A DNA stretch of 13,004 nucleotides from Planoprotostelium fungivorum (Eukaryota > Evosea > Variosea > Cavosteliida > Cavosteliaceae): NCBI GenBank assembly GCA_003024175.1, contig MDYQ01000449.1, forward strand, positions 1-13,004. Direction: 5' to 3'. The notes beneath the pieces were generated by a model, which worked only from the letters and a program-made list of their open reading frames with translations, did not search any database and had not been told where the DNA came from. The position numbers and the translations under genes are program-made. This document shows positions 1-8,845 of this stretch, in pieces (position 1 is the stretch's first letter; each line of letters starts with the position of its first letter).

Positions 1-438
1 TGTCTCTGCAAGATCGTTCGGACTGGATGCATGGTGACGCATCGACCGTTTAAGAGTCCTGATCCATTGGTCTCTGTCCTCTGCATTTTGAGCAGAACAC
101 AGGAAATACCTCTGTCCATCCAATCCAATGGCGAATAAGAAATCATACGATTTTCTGAAGAGTGTTACTACGAGAGGATATGTTCAATTCCCTCTTACTG
201 AATGCCAGGAACTTCGACCACATCGGCGAGCGTCTTTCCATCGGAACTCAGAAGAGGGATGATACCTAATTCTTGTCCGTATGCTTTCTAGTGAAACGGT
301 TACCTAGTCTATTGACGCATCAGCTCTCACATCGTAGTACTTGAGCTGTGGACCATCCAATACAAACCATCTTCTCTTCCAGCTGGGAATTACACCTCCC
401 TTTTTGACGAGGTACCCCTTCCTCTTTAAACTCTCCAT
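1..438 (-). CDS. PH-domain protein, three exons, truncated by window edge
   Basis: Exons as I read them: 331-438, 199-287 and 1-154, with introns 288-330 (GTGAGA...TAG) and 155-198 (GTAAGA...CAG). The joined frame is open to base 1. It opens with the PH first strands (KGYLVKKGG, then WKRRWFVLDG and LKYYD), continues through LGIIPLLSSDGK, and ends with FLFAIGLDGQRYFLCSAQN followed by DQWIRTLKRS, the conserved Trp of the PH C-terminal helix. PH domains bind phosphoinositides or proteins at membranes. The start at 436-438 (MESLKRKG) is the simplest choice. However, the frame is open upstream to 522, and an intron 443-672 would join it in phase to the last exon of the helical-bundle gene next door. 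So this is either a separate gene or the C-terminal PH domain of that protein. The PH call is firm; the gene boundary is not. Confidence 0.8.
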
Positions 439-496
439 CGATCTGGTGGCACCAACTTGCCGGGTGGTGTCCCCAAACAAGCGACATTTCGCATTG

Positions 497-502
497 TTTA
501 TT
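497..502 (-). promoter_or_regulatory. Possible polyadenylation signal AATAAA
   Basis: A perfect AATAAA on the minus strand lies about 170 nt past the stop at 671-673 of the talin-like gene and before the PH-domain start. It would serve as the 3' end of the helical-bundle gene if that gene stops at 671. It would be meaningless if the two genes are joined by splicing. Confidence 0.3.
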
Positions 503-670
503 CCCGGATTTCCCAAGGACAATGAACTACGACAAGTTATGACAGTGGGCCAAAGCGTGGTGCGATGACATCCAGATGGCTCTCTATCAATCCGTACAAT
601 GGGTAGGTAATATACGCAGAATGCAAATCGAACAATTGATATTGGGATTGAGTTCTATTCTGGCAATCAA

Positions 671-3600
671 TTACTGTCTCCTCCATGCTTTGACAACCTT
701 GTTGATGTTCACAGTGTTCTGTACGATACTTCTGAACTTCTGCTTCAACTGTTCCGCTTGGATCTGTCGAATGACCTGCACTCCTTAAAGACAAATCCTG
801 TGAGTCGATTCACCTCAGCAATGTTGGTCTGCATGTTCTTGACGGCGTTTCCTACTGTGTTGGACCTGTCGTCACTTCCTGCGGCTCTGACGGCAGAAAG
901 AATCTTCACTTGAGTTCCCGAGTCCTTGATGATCTTGGCAGATTGGAGGATTTTCTGTGACTGTCATCCATTCACTCTCAGGGAATCACTCACCTCTTTG
1001 AGGACGGGATCTTGGATGCCCGCTGCGATCTCACGGAGCTGTGCGGCGAGACTGTTGGCCCTCTCGGACAGCTTCTTGGCGTTGGCTATGGTCTCCTCTG
1101 CTGAGAGCTTTGTGCTTCCTCCAAAGGTCTTAGAGATCTCGGCCAACAACTGTTCCTATCAGTCTCTCCTCTCGTTCTCTCGTCACCTCGGATGCCTCGC
1201 TCAAGAACTTGTTCTGTGTGGCTGCTGCGCTCTGTGATTCTTCCAACTTCATCTGGGCCATGGCTGCTGCCACCTACCACCAGTTACCCTCCATCTCTGA
1301 GGCCACACACCTCTTCGTCTCTCTTCGATTCGTTGGTCAGAGAGATCACGCTCTGGATTCTCTGTCCCAGCTCTGCTTGCGCCTTAGACAGAGCTCCCTT
1401 TTCTCCTTCAGTCTTTTCCTTCCAAGTCTTCTCACCTGCAGTTGAGGATCGTGGGGATTTCTGGCCAGTGCGTCTGCCGCATCGAGAACCTAGAGGATCA
1501 GTCATTGTGTATCCCTCATGTTTCTGTGCTTGTGCGTTCATGGATGTTCTTCTCACCTTCCTGGCAGTGGTCTTGACGTGATGGATGGCATCAGCCAGCT
1601 GCTTCTTCTTGTTTGGATCAGTGATGCCATTCAGCAGTCTCTCTGCTTCCTCTGCCAACTCCAAGGCCGCAGTCGCCTCTGCCTTGGAAGCAGCAACCAA
1701 CTACATCTGTCGGTTTGAATGAAGATAGGATGTCCCACCTGAGCTTCGGGGGATTTACCAAGGTCAAACTCGAGCTTGGACACATCCACTGTCTCTTCCG
1801 GTGCTGATTGAGCATTCTTCTTCGATGCCTCCACTCCCTATTCTCGTTCATATAACACTCTACGGATACCAATTTTTGTATCCATGCGACTCTTCGTCAT
1901 GAATGAAAAATCACCTTGAGCAGAGCAGAGTAAGCGGAGTGAAGCTCGTTCTGAGAAGCTGAGTCGCTGGGATTGGCAGCCGCCTTTGGTGCCGCCGTGG
2001 CCATACGTGTGGCTGAGTCCACGACCTGACACCTTGAGTACGATGGTTTGCTGACGTCTTTACCTCTTTCACTGAAACGAGGATGGCCTTCTGTTGTGCC
2101 GAGTTGTTCTTCTCTCTGGCCAGTTGTTCGGCATTGTCAGCGTAAGCCAGTGCGATCGCCATCAGATCTCTCGAATTCTGTGCCACTTCTGTTGGATTCT
2201 CCTTCGCATTCTTCACCACTGTAGCCTTTCAGCTTCCCCTCTCCTCTTCTCCTCACCAGTGGCTGCGGCAGACTCCAATGCATTGGATGCCACGTTGAAT
2301 TTGGAATCGGTGGGTAGCTCCGCGATATCGTTGGAAGAAGTCACGTCGATGACGTTCTTGATGGCTGCCTCCATCGCTCTGTGAGCGGCATCGAGGGCTG
2401 CTTGAGCCTCCTTGGAGTCTGGGTTCTGTCTGACCTCCTTGGCTGCCCTCAGGAATCCGGCCGAAGCCTCCTTCAAGTCGTTCACTGCATTCAAGATCAA
2501 CTGCTTCTTGATCGGGTTGCTCTCCGCCGCCGCCGCTGCCAAAGCTTGGTCCACCACTCCCTTCGCCTTGGTCGCTGCCGTACGCGCCTTCTCCATGAAT
2601 TCCTCGTTGGTACCTGCCATCGTCAATCCGAATTCGCTCCATCGTGTCACCCGTCTTAGTGTTGTGGTACAGATCTGTGAAGATCGTCTCCAGCGTCTTG
2701 GCATCTTCGATCAACTTCTTGACGTACTGACGCAGGTGAGTCCCTTTCCTCGTATTTCTCTCACCTCGTACGTCTCCGCTGCCTTTCCATAGTAGGCGGA
2801 GGCCATTCGGGTAGCTTCGACGATCATGGCGTAGTACTGACCCAACGATCGCACCTGATCCGTTCGTCCCTGCCTCCTCACGATCGAATCTCACCTCGCT
2901 GTCCAGTCGATCCGTTCGATTCTGGTCGCTCTTGTCTTCGCATACGTTCTTGGCCGCCTGGATGACCTTGGGGGTTCCCTGCTTGACACCTTCCACACCC
3001 GATGTCAGCTTCACTCCCCTCTGAATGTTTGAAGAGTATCCTGTCTTTGTTCAGTTTCAGAGAGAGAGGGAAGACAGACTGGCACTGGCGGTGGCAACTT
3101 GGACGAGGTGGACGGTTCGTTCGACGGCCAACTGAGCGGTGGAGAGCAACAGTTTGGCGTCCTTGTAGGCAGACTCTTGGACCTGAGCCCCTTCAGCATC
3201 TCGTGCGACGAGGAAAATGAGGGTAGACTCACTGATTTGGTGGCACGAATGGAGTCTCTGACGGCTTCTGCGACTCTTCTGTTCTGAGTCTCGTCCATTG
3301 CCTTGACAAGATCGTTGATTGCTTCTCCTACATCTTTTGCCGCCTTAGCAAATGCCTGTTGAGCGTCGGGCAACTTGGCCGTCCCTGAGCGAGTGAGGTG
3401 GATGGCTGTTTTCTTTAGTTCCCCCTACAGTTAAGTGAGGGATAGACTCACTGAGGAGAGTATTGAAAGTCACGACGAGGGCCTCCACTGTCTTTGCGAT
3501 TCCATTGATGCCGTTAGCAATTGCAGTATGCATATCGGAGTCGTTAGAAGAGGTGGCTACGTCTTGAGCTATCTGAACGAGTTTGTTCGTACGATCAGCG

Positions 3601-3722
3601 ATCTTCTCGCAGATCTCTTGGACGCTACCAAAGTTGTTGGTCACGCTGGTCAAGACCAGTTCAGAGATCCCATCTACGAGCCCCTCTACTACTAATGAAT
3701 ACTCTTCGCTGTTGTCGCTCAT
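671..3722 (-). CDS. Talin/vinculin-like alpha-helical bundle protein, about 17 exons
   Basis: Start ATG at 3720-3722, stop TAA at 671-673. Exons read from splice signals and frame: 3452-3722, 3233-3384, about 3086-3182, 2895-about 3016, 2765-2854, 2651-2726, 2257-2613, 2064-2218, 1915-2025, 1739-1837, 1557-1700, 1436-1489, 1311-1382, 1187-1273, 994-1155, 814-960, 671-775. Only the 3086/3016 junction is unresolved; the other junctions agree in phase. The product is about 765 residues, almost entirely amphipathic helix rich in Ala, Lys, Glu and Gln. Segments such as QLAVERTVHLVQVATA, LILNAVNDLKEASAGFLRAA and LADAIHHVKTTARK are typical of talin or vinculin/alpha-catenin rod bundles. Such proteins link actin to membrane adhesion sites. 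I see no FERM head, and the C-terminus lacks clear I/LWEQ hallmarks, so it is a rod-like relative rather than a full talin. A PH domain follows at once on the same strand and may belong to it. Confidence 0.75.
3385..3451 (-). other. Spliceosomal intron 1 of the helical-bundle gene
   Basis: A 67-nt intron with donor GTGAGT and acceptor CTCAG. It joins ...VVTFNTLL to RTAKLPDAQQAF in phase 1. A nearer acceptor TGTAG would give a 27-nt intron in the wrong phase, so the longer one is preferred. This intron serves as the model for the others in the gene. Confidence 0.7.
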
Positions 3723-3836
3723 CCTTCTCTTGTCTTCCTCCTATTATGCTCCTGCCCGTGGATGCGTCATTCTACAACCATCTTGGGAAGAAAAATACGC
3801 CATCACAGTGAAGCAAGCTGGCCACACGAACAAGAT

Positions 3837-4938
3837 CTATTTTAGATATTGCCTGAAGTCTACGGAGTCAGAAGAGACGAAAGACTCTTCTCCCTCTGGC
3901 TCGTCGTCGAACATGCTCTCCACTTGTTTGATCTGTCTGATCTGAACCGCCATATCCCCTTTGAAGTAGCCCTACAATTGAGTCAAGAAAGAAGAGGAAG
4001 AACAATCGAACGGTTCGAAAGTGAGCAGAGGAAGAAGAAGGAGAGAGAGGTACCTGATCAGTCCATTGGATCATATCTGTTGTGGGGTACGGTCCTTGAA
4101 GTTTCCCCTCTTGGTCCTTGTACTCCCACATCACTTGGGACTTCTCCAACGCTGGAAGGTGATTTTCACTCTTTTCTTGTTTCTGTCTCTCCTCTTCCAC
4201 TCTCTTCTCGATCTTGCTCTTGCTCTCATCGTATATTCCGTGGTAGCCCAATGCCTGCAGATCGGTGGTAATATCTGTGATCTCCCCAAACTTTTTGTCC
4301 ATTTCTTTCGTCTCTTCCTTCTTCTTTGCTTTTCTCAGCTCTTTTTGTATTCCACTGATCCGATTCATGGCTGTTGATCGTCACGAGAGCTCTCAATATT
4401 GAAGGTTACGACTCACCTTGTCTTGGCGATTCATTGTTATCTAACAGCGCAATGAGATTCCCTTGTAGCGTGAGTGAGTCTTTCACTTCTGGTTCTTCGA
4501 AGTTGATGTTAGTGTTTCTCCTTCTGGCCAATATATCCTAATCTCTTGAGAATCCGATCCGCACATCGAACTCACCTCCACATTTTTCTTTTCATCTTCT
4601 TCAAATGCAGCGACCCAAGCATCGACTTCCTTTTCCTCATCCTTTCTTTGTCTCTCATAACCTCCCGTCTTCTCATCAAACTTTCCAAACTTCCTCTCCT
4701 CTTTCAAATTGAAGGGTTCTAATGCGTAACCTCCATCAAAGTCTTCTCCCATATCTTCTTCTCCTTCCTCTCCGCTGTCATCGTCCACAGGTACCTCTGC
4801 ATCCTCTTGTGGCTCATCCCAATCACCCTCCTCTGCCTCTTTCTGTTTAGCTCTCTTCGCCCTCCTCCCTTCATTACTATCATTGAAGGAAACTCTCTTG
4901 TTCCCTCTGCTCCCCCCTCTTCCTCTGCCTCTTGCCAT
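3837..4938 (-). CDS. LIN1/CD2BP2-like splicing factor with C-terminal GYF domain
   Basis: Four exons, 4576-4938, 4417-4537, 4054-4370 and 3837-3971, all phase-consistent; introns are 38, 46 and 82 nt. The N-terminus (MARGRGRGGSRGNKRVSF) is basic, then acidic (DDDSGEEGEEDMGEDFDGG), followed by LEPFNLKEERKFGKFDEKTG and DAWVAAFEEDE. Exon 2 carries NINFEEPEVKDSL. The end is a GYF domain: MWEYKDQEGKLQGPYPTTDM, then IQW, with GYFKGDMAVQIRQI coming from exon 4. The GYF signature W-x-Y...GPY...M..W....GYF is complete. In yeast and animals LIN1/CD2BP2 is a U5 snRNP-associated factor whose GYF domain binds proline-rich peptides. At about 310 residues it is of the usual size. It lies 114 bp upstream of the helical-bundle start on the same strand. 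Domain and family calls are firm. Confidence 0.88.
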
Positions 4939-5041
4939 CGATGATCATCTGATCTTCGCGAAGATCAGAAATTTATTATCCGATAAAATTTAATCTTTAA
5001 TTGATGCATTTTCTTGACAACAGCTTCAAGTCAAGAGAGTG
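4939..5041. other. Short intergenic spacer between PPR and GYF genes
   Basis: 103 bp separate the PPR stop from the GYF-protein start, both on the minus strand, so the spacer must hold the PPR 3' end and the GYF promoter. It is AT-rich around 4970-5005 (on the minus strand, ATTAAATTTTATCGGAT). No clear TATA box stands out. Confidence 0.4.
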
Positions 5042-5850
5042 CTATCGAGCCCGCAGTTTATTCCTGATAGACCGCTGCAGATTCGTCCAATATTTACTTC
5101 TTATTCCATCGTTTTGGTCTGTAAAATAATTTCTTATCACTTGGACAGCGTTCAGGCTCAATTTTTGGTGAATCGGCTGACTCGCATCGGTCCATTCTAT
5201 CATCTTATCCCCTCGATTAGATTGTGCGAAATACTTGGTCATAATCTCCACCGTTTGGAAGTTTGTCTGTAGACTCTGTGCTCATTCATCTCCATGTAAT
5301 AATGGATAGATTCCTCACCATCTCTTGTGCTAGATTCAGAACATGATCGATGCTCTCTGAGTCAAATGATTCCGTGTAGAAAGAAAGGAGGTGGTTGATG
5401 GTTTCCGAATTCGGTGGCACTTTGGCGTCCTGCATCTGTTGGTACCAGAAGGAGAAACCATCTCTGTCTTTTGAGAGAAGATAGAATTCTAGAATGATGT
5501 TGAAAGTCCTAACATCAGGTTGAACATCGAATTCAAGCATCCTGAAGATGATCAACTCGACTATTTTGGTCAACTTCATCACTTTTGAAAACTGTTGAGG
5601 AAGCATTCCTTGTCTTGCAATTGAGAGAAGGTCGATAAGACTTGATTGAAGTTGCCAACAGTGGCTCTCATGGAAGTTCCTGGGATTACCAAATCTATAC
5701 TCTGAGTGGAGAATGCTCTGAAGTTGACTGTTGAATGCTTGATGGAAATCATTCAGGGCAGACAGCGAACAGTTTACCCACGTATCGAATGAATGATCGA
5801 TTTCTGGCAGTGCATCCACTGAATACCCTCTGTGTGCATCTCGCAAACAT
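5042..5850 (-). CDS. PPR-like protein, probably mitochondrial, three exons
   Basis: Exon 2 (5319-5701) and exon 3 (5042-5275) are joined by a 43-nt GTGAGG...CAG intron. They encode PPR-type helices: PDVRTFNIILEFYLLSKDR, then FWYQQMQDAKVPPNSETINH and LLSFYTE, the 35-residue PPR rhythm with the typical P-N/D-x-x-T-x-N turns. The exon 2 frame has no ATG at its 5' end and meets a stop upstream. An ATG at 5848-5850 in another frame gives MFARCTQRVFSGCTARNR, an Arg-rich, acid-free leader like a mitochondrial presequence. It ends at a GTAAAC donor (5777) that joins in phase to the acceptor at 5702. The total is about 229 residues, short for a PPR protein. Such proteins bind organellar RNA. The PPR call is moderate; exon 1 is inferred. 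Confidence 0.6.
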
Positions 5851-6062
5851 GATGCGATGATGTCGTCACGTTAATCAAAAGCGTGGAATATTATAGTGCA
5901 TTTCTCTACAACTCACACAGATCCACATCGTCGCCAAACACCTCCACCTAGAATACTCTAAAGGTAATTTCTTACACTCGGACGTGGCCCTTCGATCTCT
6001 CGAGACGTCGGCGTTGGTTCATCTCCACAGACTTGTCACTCTACCATTCTCGTTCCACAGCC
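5851..6062. other. Divergent intergenic region
   Basis: Lies between the PPR gene (leaving to the left) and the short plus-strand ORF at 6063. It contains one copy of a 32-bp repeat (5885-5916) found again at 7930-7961. Otherwise I see no gene in it. Confidence 0.4.
5885..5916 (+). repeat. 32-bp direct repeat, copy 1
   Basis: Begins GGAATATTATAGTGCATTT and ends CTACAACTCAC. The copy at 7930-7961 matches at 31 of 32 positions in the same orientation. The two copies bracket the orphan exon and the piggyBac-like gene. Confidence 0.85.
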
Positions 6063-6168
6063 ATGTCTATACCCCATTACAATACTCTGGTCACCAAAGT
6101 CTCAAATCTTGTGACGGGTGCACAAGGAGATCCCACAGTGGAGCAGGCCACCACTTTTCTTCAGTGTG
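6063..6168 (+). CDS. Orphan short exon-like ORF, no recognised family
   Basis: An ATG at 6063 opens a frame beginning MSIPHYNTLVTKVSNLVTGA and running to about 35 residues. There it meets a donor (G|GTGAGA at 6169) like those of the neighbouring host genes. The unspliced frame ends at a TAG at 6213-6215. No matching downstream exon is visible before the transposase gene at 6277. It could be the first exon of a host gene cut off by the inserted element, a small divergent gene, or chance. I do not recognise the protein. Confidence 0.3.
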
Positions 6169-6276
6169 GTGAGACACGACGAATGGTGTGGTCAACAGAA
6201 CCTTAGGAATGAATATGACGCGAGCGTCGAAGTAGGATGGGCGAGATCATAAATTCAAAATCAAATCTTGGCCACC

Positions 6277-7829
6277 ATGGATCCTTCTCAAACTTCTGGT
6301 GCTGATAGCAAAGAACCTACTGCATCAACGTCGCCAGATACGAGCTCCCACTCTCGCTCTGCAGTTGAGAAAGTCTTGACAGACGGATGGACACTGCTGT
6401 CATCCTACTCCGACTCCAAAAACACGATCCCGGCCGTCATCAGAGCCCGCAACAGAGTTTCAAGACGCCGTTTGCCTGAGAGAGATAGGATATTGACCGT
6501 CTTCTTCCAACTCTTTCCTCGCAACTTTTGGGAGCTCCTGGAAGAAGTGATGAACACCGACCTGGCAGCAAGACAGGATGCATCCAAGACAGCTGAACGT
6601 TATAGACAACCCTTACTAAGCGTCTATGAGGTCTTCCAGGCCATGGCACTTGAGATCGTGCTCCGATATGTCTGTCAGATCCATACGGGACCATCTAGCC
6701 ACAATCCATGAGAGAAGGATGGGCATTGACAGGTTTGTAATGCTTGTCTATATGAAATTTCTAATCATCGGTAGATTTCTCCACCTTCGTGCTGCAATCA
6801 GGCCATCTCCTGGACAGTTGGAGAGACTTTCCGGCATTCTCAACGAGGCTTATCGAAATGGCATTAATTTTGGGTCCCAACCTGTGGCATTAGACGAGAC
6901 GCTCTATGCATATGCAGTCAGAAAAGCAAAGCAATCCGACTACGAACGGCAGCATTGCCCCTATCCCCACGTCTACATACCACGCAAGCCACACAAGAAT
7001 GGACTCCTCTGCTATCAGGCTGTGATCATGTTGCAATTCAAAGACCGATCTCTCCCCTACGTCATTGGCTTTGCATTTATCAGAATTCCTCAGCCTTCGC
7101 CCGCAACTGCCGCAACCACCATCACATCCTCCACAACCATGCTACAGTTAGCGACTGAAATGCAATCCAAAGGACAGCTCTTTCTGATGGCAATCAAGGA
7201 ATCGTCCATCCAGAACATTGCAACAGTGAGCTGCACGTACCTACGCATTGATATTGATTATTATGCAGGCACTGTTGCATGAGCTTCCAATGAATCAGTG
7301 GAGATCGATCCATCATAAAGCAAATCACCTTCTGATTGCTGCTCAATACGTGCGAGACGACAACAAGAAAGTAGCCCAGCTCATCCTCACCAACAACTAC
7401 AAAATCAACACAGAATACCCGATTGCCCCCACAGCTGCGATTGTATCTGTCCGAACAGCGGTAGAATCGGACAAAATGACCGTCAACAACCTGAAGGCCA
7501 TCTGCGCAGCAGAAAACCACGGTGATGATTCGTTTCAGAAACACATCATCTTCTGACATTTTCAAGGAAAAAGAAAGGCAGATTACGTCGAGAACATTAT
7601 GAAGAGACAGAGAGTATCAGGAAATATGGGAGAGCAGGTCATGGCCTTCAAAAAGAGACTTTCAGAAATTTCCTCTGCCACCGCATCGCCATTTCATCAT
7701 TTGTATGCAACGCACTTCAACGGGGTCAAAATCCATGACTGCTCCATCTACAGGTACAAGGGCATCTTATTTACAACCTTGTTGATTTGTTATGCAGAAT
7801 TGGTGAAGCAAAATGCAATTGAGAAGTGA
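6277..7829 (+). pseudogene. piggyBac-like DDE transposase, broken into frames
   Basis: Three reading frames follow one another: 6277-6711, about 6712-7264, and about 7260-7829. The last is interrupted by TGA at 7554-7556 and then open to TGA at 7827-7829. Piece 1 has an acidic/Ser-rich N-terminus and LFPRNFWELLEEVMNTDLAA, like the piggyBac N-terminal domain. Piece 2 carries VALDE (first catalytic Asp at 6893-6895) and HVYIPRKPHKNG (6971-7003), the piggyBac YIPxKPxKxG motif. It then has DIDYYAG (Asp at 7250 or 7256), which fits the second DDE Asp plus DxYY. Piece 3 continues the same helix (ALLHELPMNQW) after a one-base shift, and ends FNGVKIHDCSIYRYKG...KQNA, like the GVD and final helix of the family. 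The first frame change might instead be an intron. It moves DNA at TTAA sites in living relatives; this copy looks inactive. Confidence 0.65.
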
Positions 7830-7832
7830 AAC

Positions 7833-7838
7833 AATAAA
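7833..7838 (+). promoter_or_regulatory. AATAAA polyadenylation signal of the transposase gene
   Basis: A perfect AATAAA lies four bases after the final TGA (7827-7829) of the piggyBac-like gene, on the same strand. A signal this close to a stop codon is common in compact protist genes and in piggyBac elements. Confidence 0.5.
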
Positions 7839-8012
7839 GTATACATGCTTTGTCCAAAATTTTTGTCTCTCAGCCAGCCAGGCATTGTGGACTGTTAAGT
7901 GAATTATGTGTCAGACATCATATAAAAAGGGAATATTATAGTGCATTTATCTACAACTCACCACACACTGAATGCTTGCTTCCTGAGATCAGTTTGTAAA
8001 TTCTTTGCAAAA
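7839..8012. other. Gene-free stretch between transposase and repeat block
   Basis: No credible ORF. It contains the second 32-bp repeat copy (7930-7961) and marks the switch from mixed base composition to AT-rich DNA. Confidence 0.5.
7930..7961 (+). repeat. 32-bp direct repeat, copy 2
   Basis: Same orientation as 5885-5916, differing only by A for C after GTGCATTT. It lies about 100 bp beyond the transposase stop. Confidence 0.85.
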
Positions 8013-8292
8013 CATTTGTAAGCTTTTGTGTGCCCAGAGCATGCTTTATATAGATTGGGCGGAAATTGCTGCACACTAAAAGATAGCAGCCTTTGCTTCA
8101 TAGAGGCAGAGGCTAATGAGGGCATGTGGGTGGGCCTTGTGTGTTATGTTTCCATTGGAGTCTACTAAGAACATGCTTACTACACATCTTTATTAGACTG
8201 TAACAAAAAATTAGAAGATGATTTGTAAGCTTTTATGCACTCTCAGTATGCTTTATGCAGACTAGTTAGAAACCTCTACACACCACCTGCTT

Positions 8293-8323
8293 GCTTGCTG
8301 AACCACAAAGTGGTGAGGCAAGC
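8293..8323 (+). repeat. Imperfect palindrome in repeat unit 2
   Basis: Stem GCTTGC, then TGA, ACCAC, loop AAA, GTGGT, GAG and GCAAGC. It is the exact reverse complement of 8616-8646, although the flanking repeat sequence has the same orientation at both places. Confidence 0.85.
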
Positions 8324-8398
8324 ATTACTGTGTGCTTTATGTTTCTCTTTGTGTCTGTTCAGAACATACTTTGTGTGCACCTCCTCATCACATCTCAG

Positions 8399-8490
8399 CA
8401 GGCTATAGTATGCCTTAGTATGCCTTAGCAGACTATAGTCAGTCTCAGCAGTTCATAGCAGGCCACAGCAAGTCTTTGCTAGCCTCAGCA
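8399..8490 (+). repeat. Short degenerate repeats between units 2 and 3
   Basis: A low-complexity run with AGTATGCCTTAG twice in tandem, the perfect palindrome GACTATAGTC (8431-8440), and repeated CAGCAG, CAGGC and CTCAGCA words. It resembles slippage-generated sequence. Confidence 0.6.
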
Positions 8491-8615
8491 TACTTAGGAG
8501 CATGTGGGTGGGCCTTGTGACTATGACAAATAATTAAACAATGTTTAATAAGCTTGTTTGTGCCCAGAGCATGCTTTGTGCAGATTAGGTGGAGATTGCT
8601 GCACATCTCCTGCTT

Positions 8616-8646
8616 GCTTGCCTCACCACTTTGTGGTTCAGCAAGC
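8616..8646 (+). repeat. Imperfect palindrome in repeat unit 3, inverted form
   Basis: Stem GCTTGC, CTC, ACCAC, loop TTT, GTGGT, TCA, GCAAGC. It is the exact reverse complement of 8293-8323 within directly repeated flanks. Confidence 0.85.
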
Positions 8647-8816
8647 ATTGTTGTGTGCTTTATGTTTCTCATTGTGTCTGCTCAGAGCATGCTTTATGCA
8701 CACTTTTCTTTTACCTTCACAGACTATATTGATATTTAGAAATGTTTTACAAGCTTTTATGCACTAAGAGCACATTTTATGCAGTCTTGTGGGAAATCAC
8801 TACACACCTCTTGCCA

Positions 8817-8845
8817 GCTTGCTGAACCTGAAAGGTGAAGCAAGC
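8817..8845 (+). repeat. Decayed palindrome in repeat unit 4
   Basis: GCTTGCTGAACC at the left and AGGTGAAGCAAGC at the right form a shortened stem-loop in the same orientation as the unit 2 form. Confidence 0.65.

Noticed and set aside
1192-1581. 129-codon plus-strand ORF
   Set aside because: It lies antisense to several spliced exons with good helical-protein coding; its composition (Ser/Leu/Pro-rich) is that of a shadow frame.
2253-3014. 253-codon minus-strand frame as a single protein
   Set aside because: Only the first part is real (exon 4 of the helical-bundle gene). After the donor at 2894 the frame reads through introns and out-of-frame exon sequence, giving low-complexity Gly/Arg/Ser text.
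671-3722. Calling the helical-bundle gene a true talin
   Set aside because: No FERM head and no recognisable I/LWEQ actin-binding end are present in the gene model; only the rod-like helical character supports the relation.
6265-6282. GCCACCATGG followed by a BamHI site, as in expression vectors
   Set aside because: The reading frame that follows is a diverged transposase and not vector or reporter sequence; no other cloning sites or vector parts surround it. Probably coincidence.
5871-7900. TTAA sites (5871-5874 and about 7896) as piggyBac target duplications
   Set aside because: No inverted terminal repeats were seen next to them, and TTAA is frequent in this DNA.
8554-8767. Plus-strand ORFs in the repeat block (Cys/Leu/His-rich)
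   Set aside because: They are not conserved in frame between the repeat units and run straight through the hairpin, so I treat them as chance.
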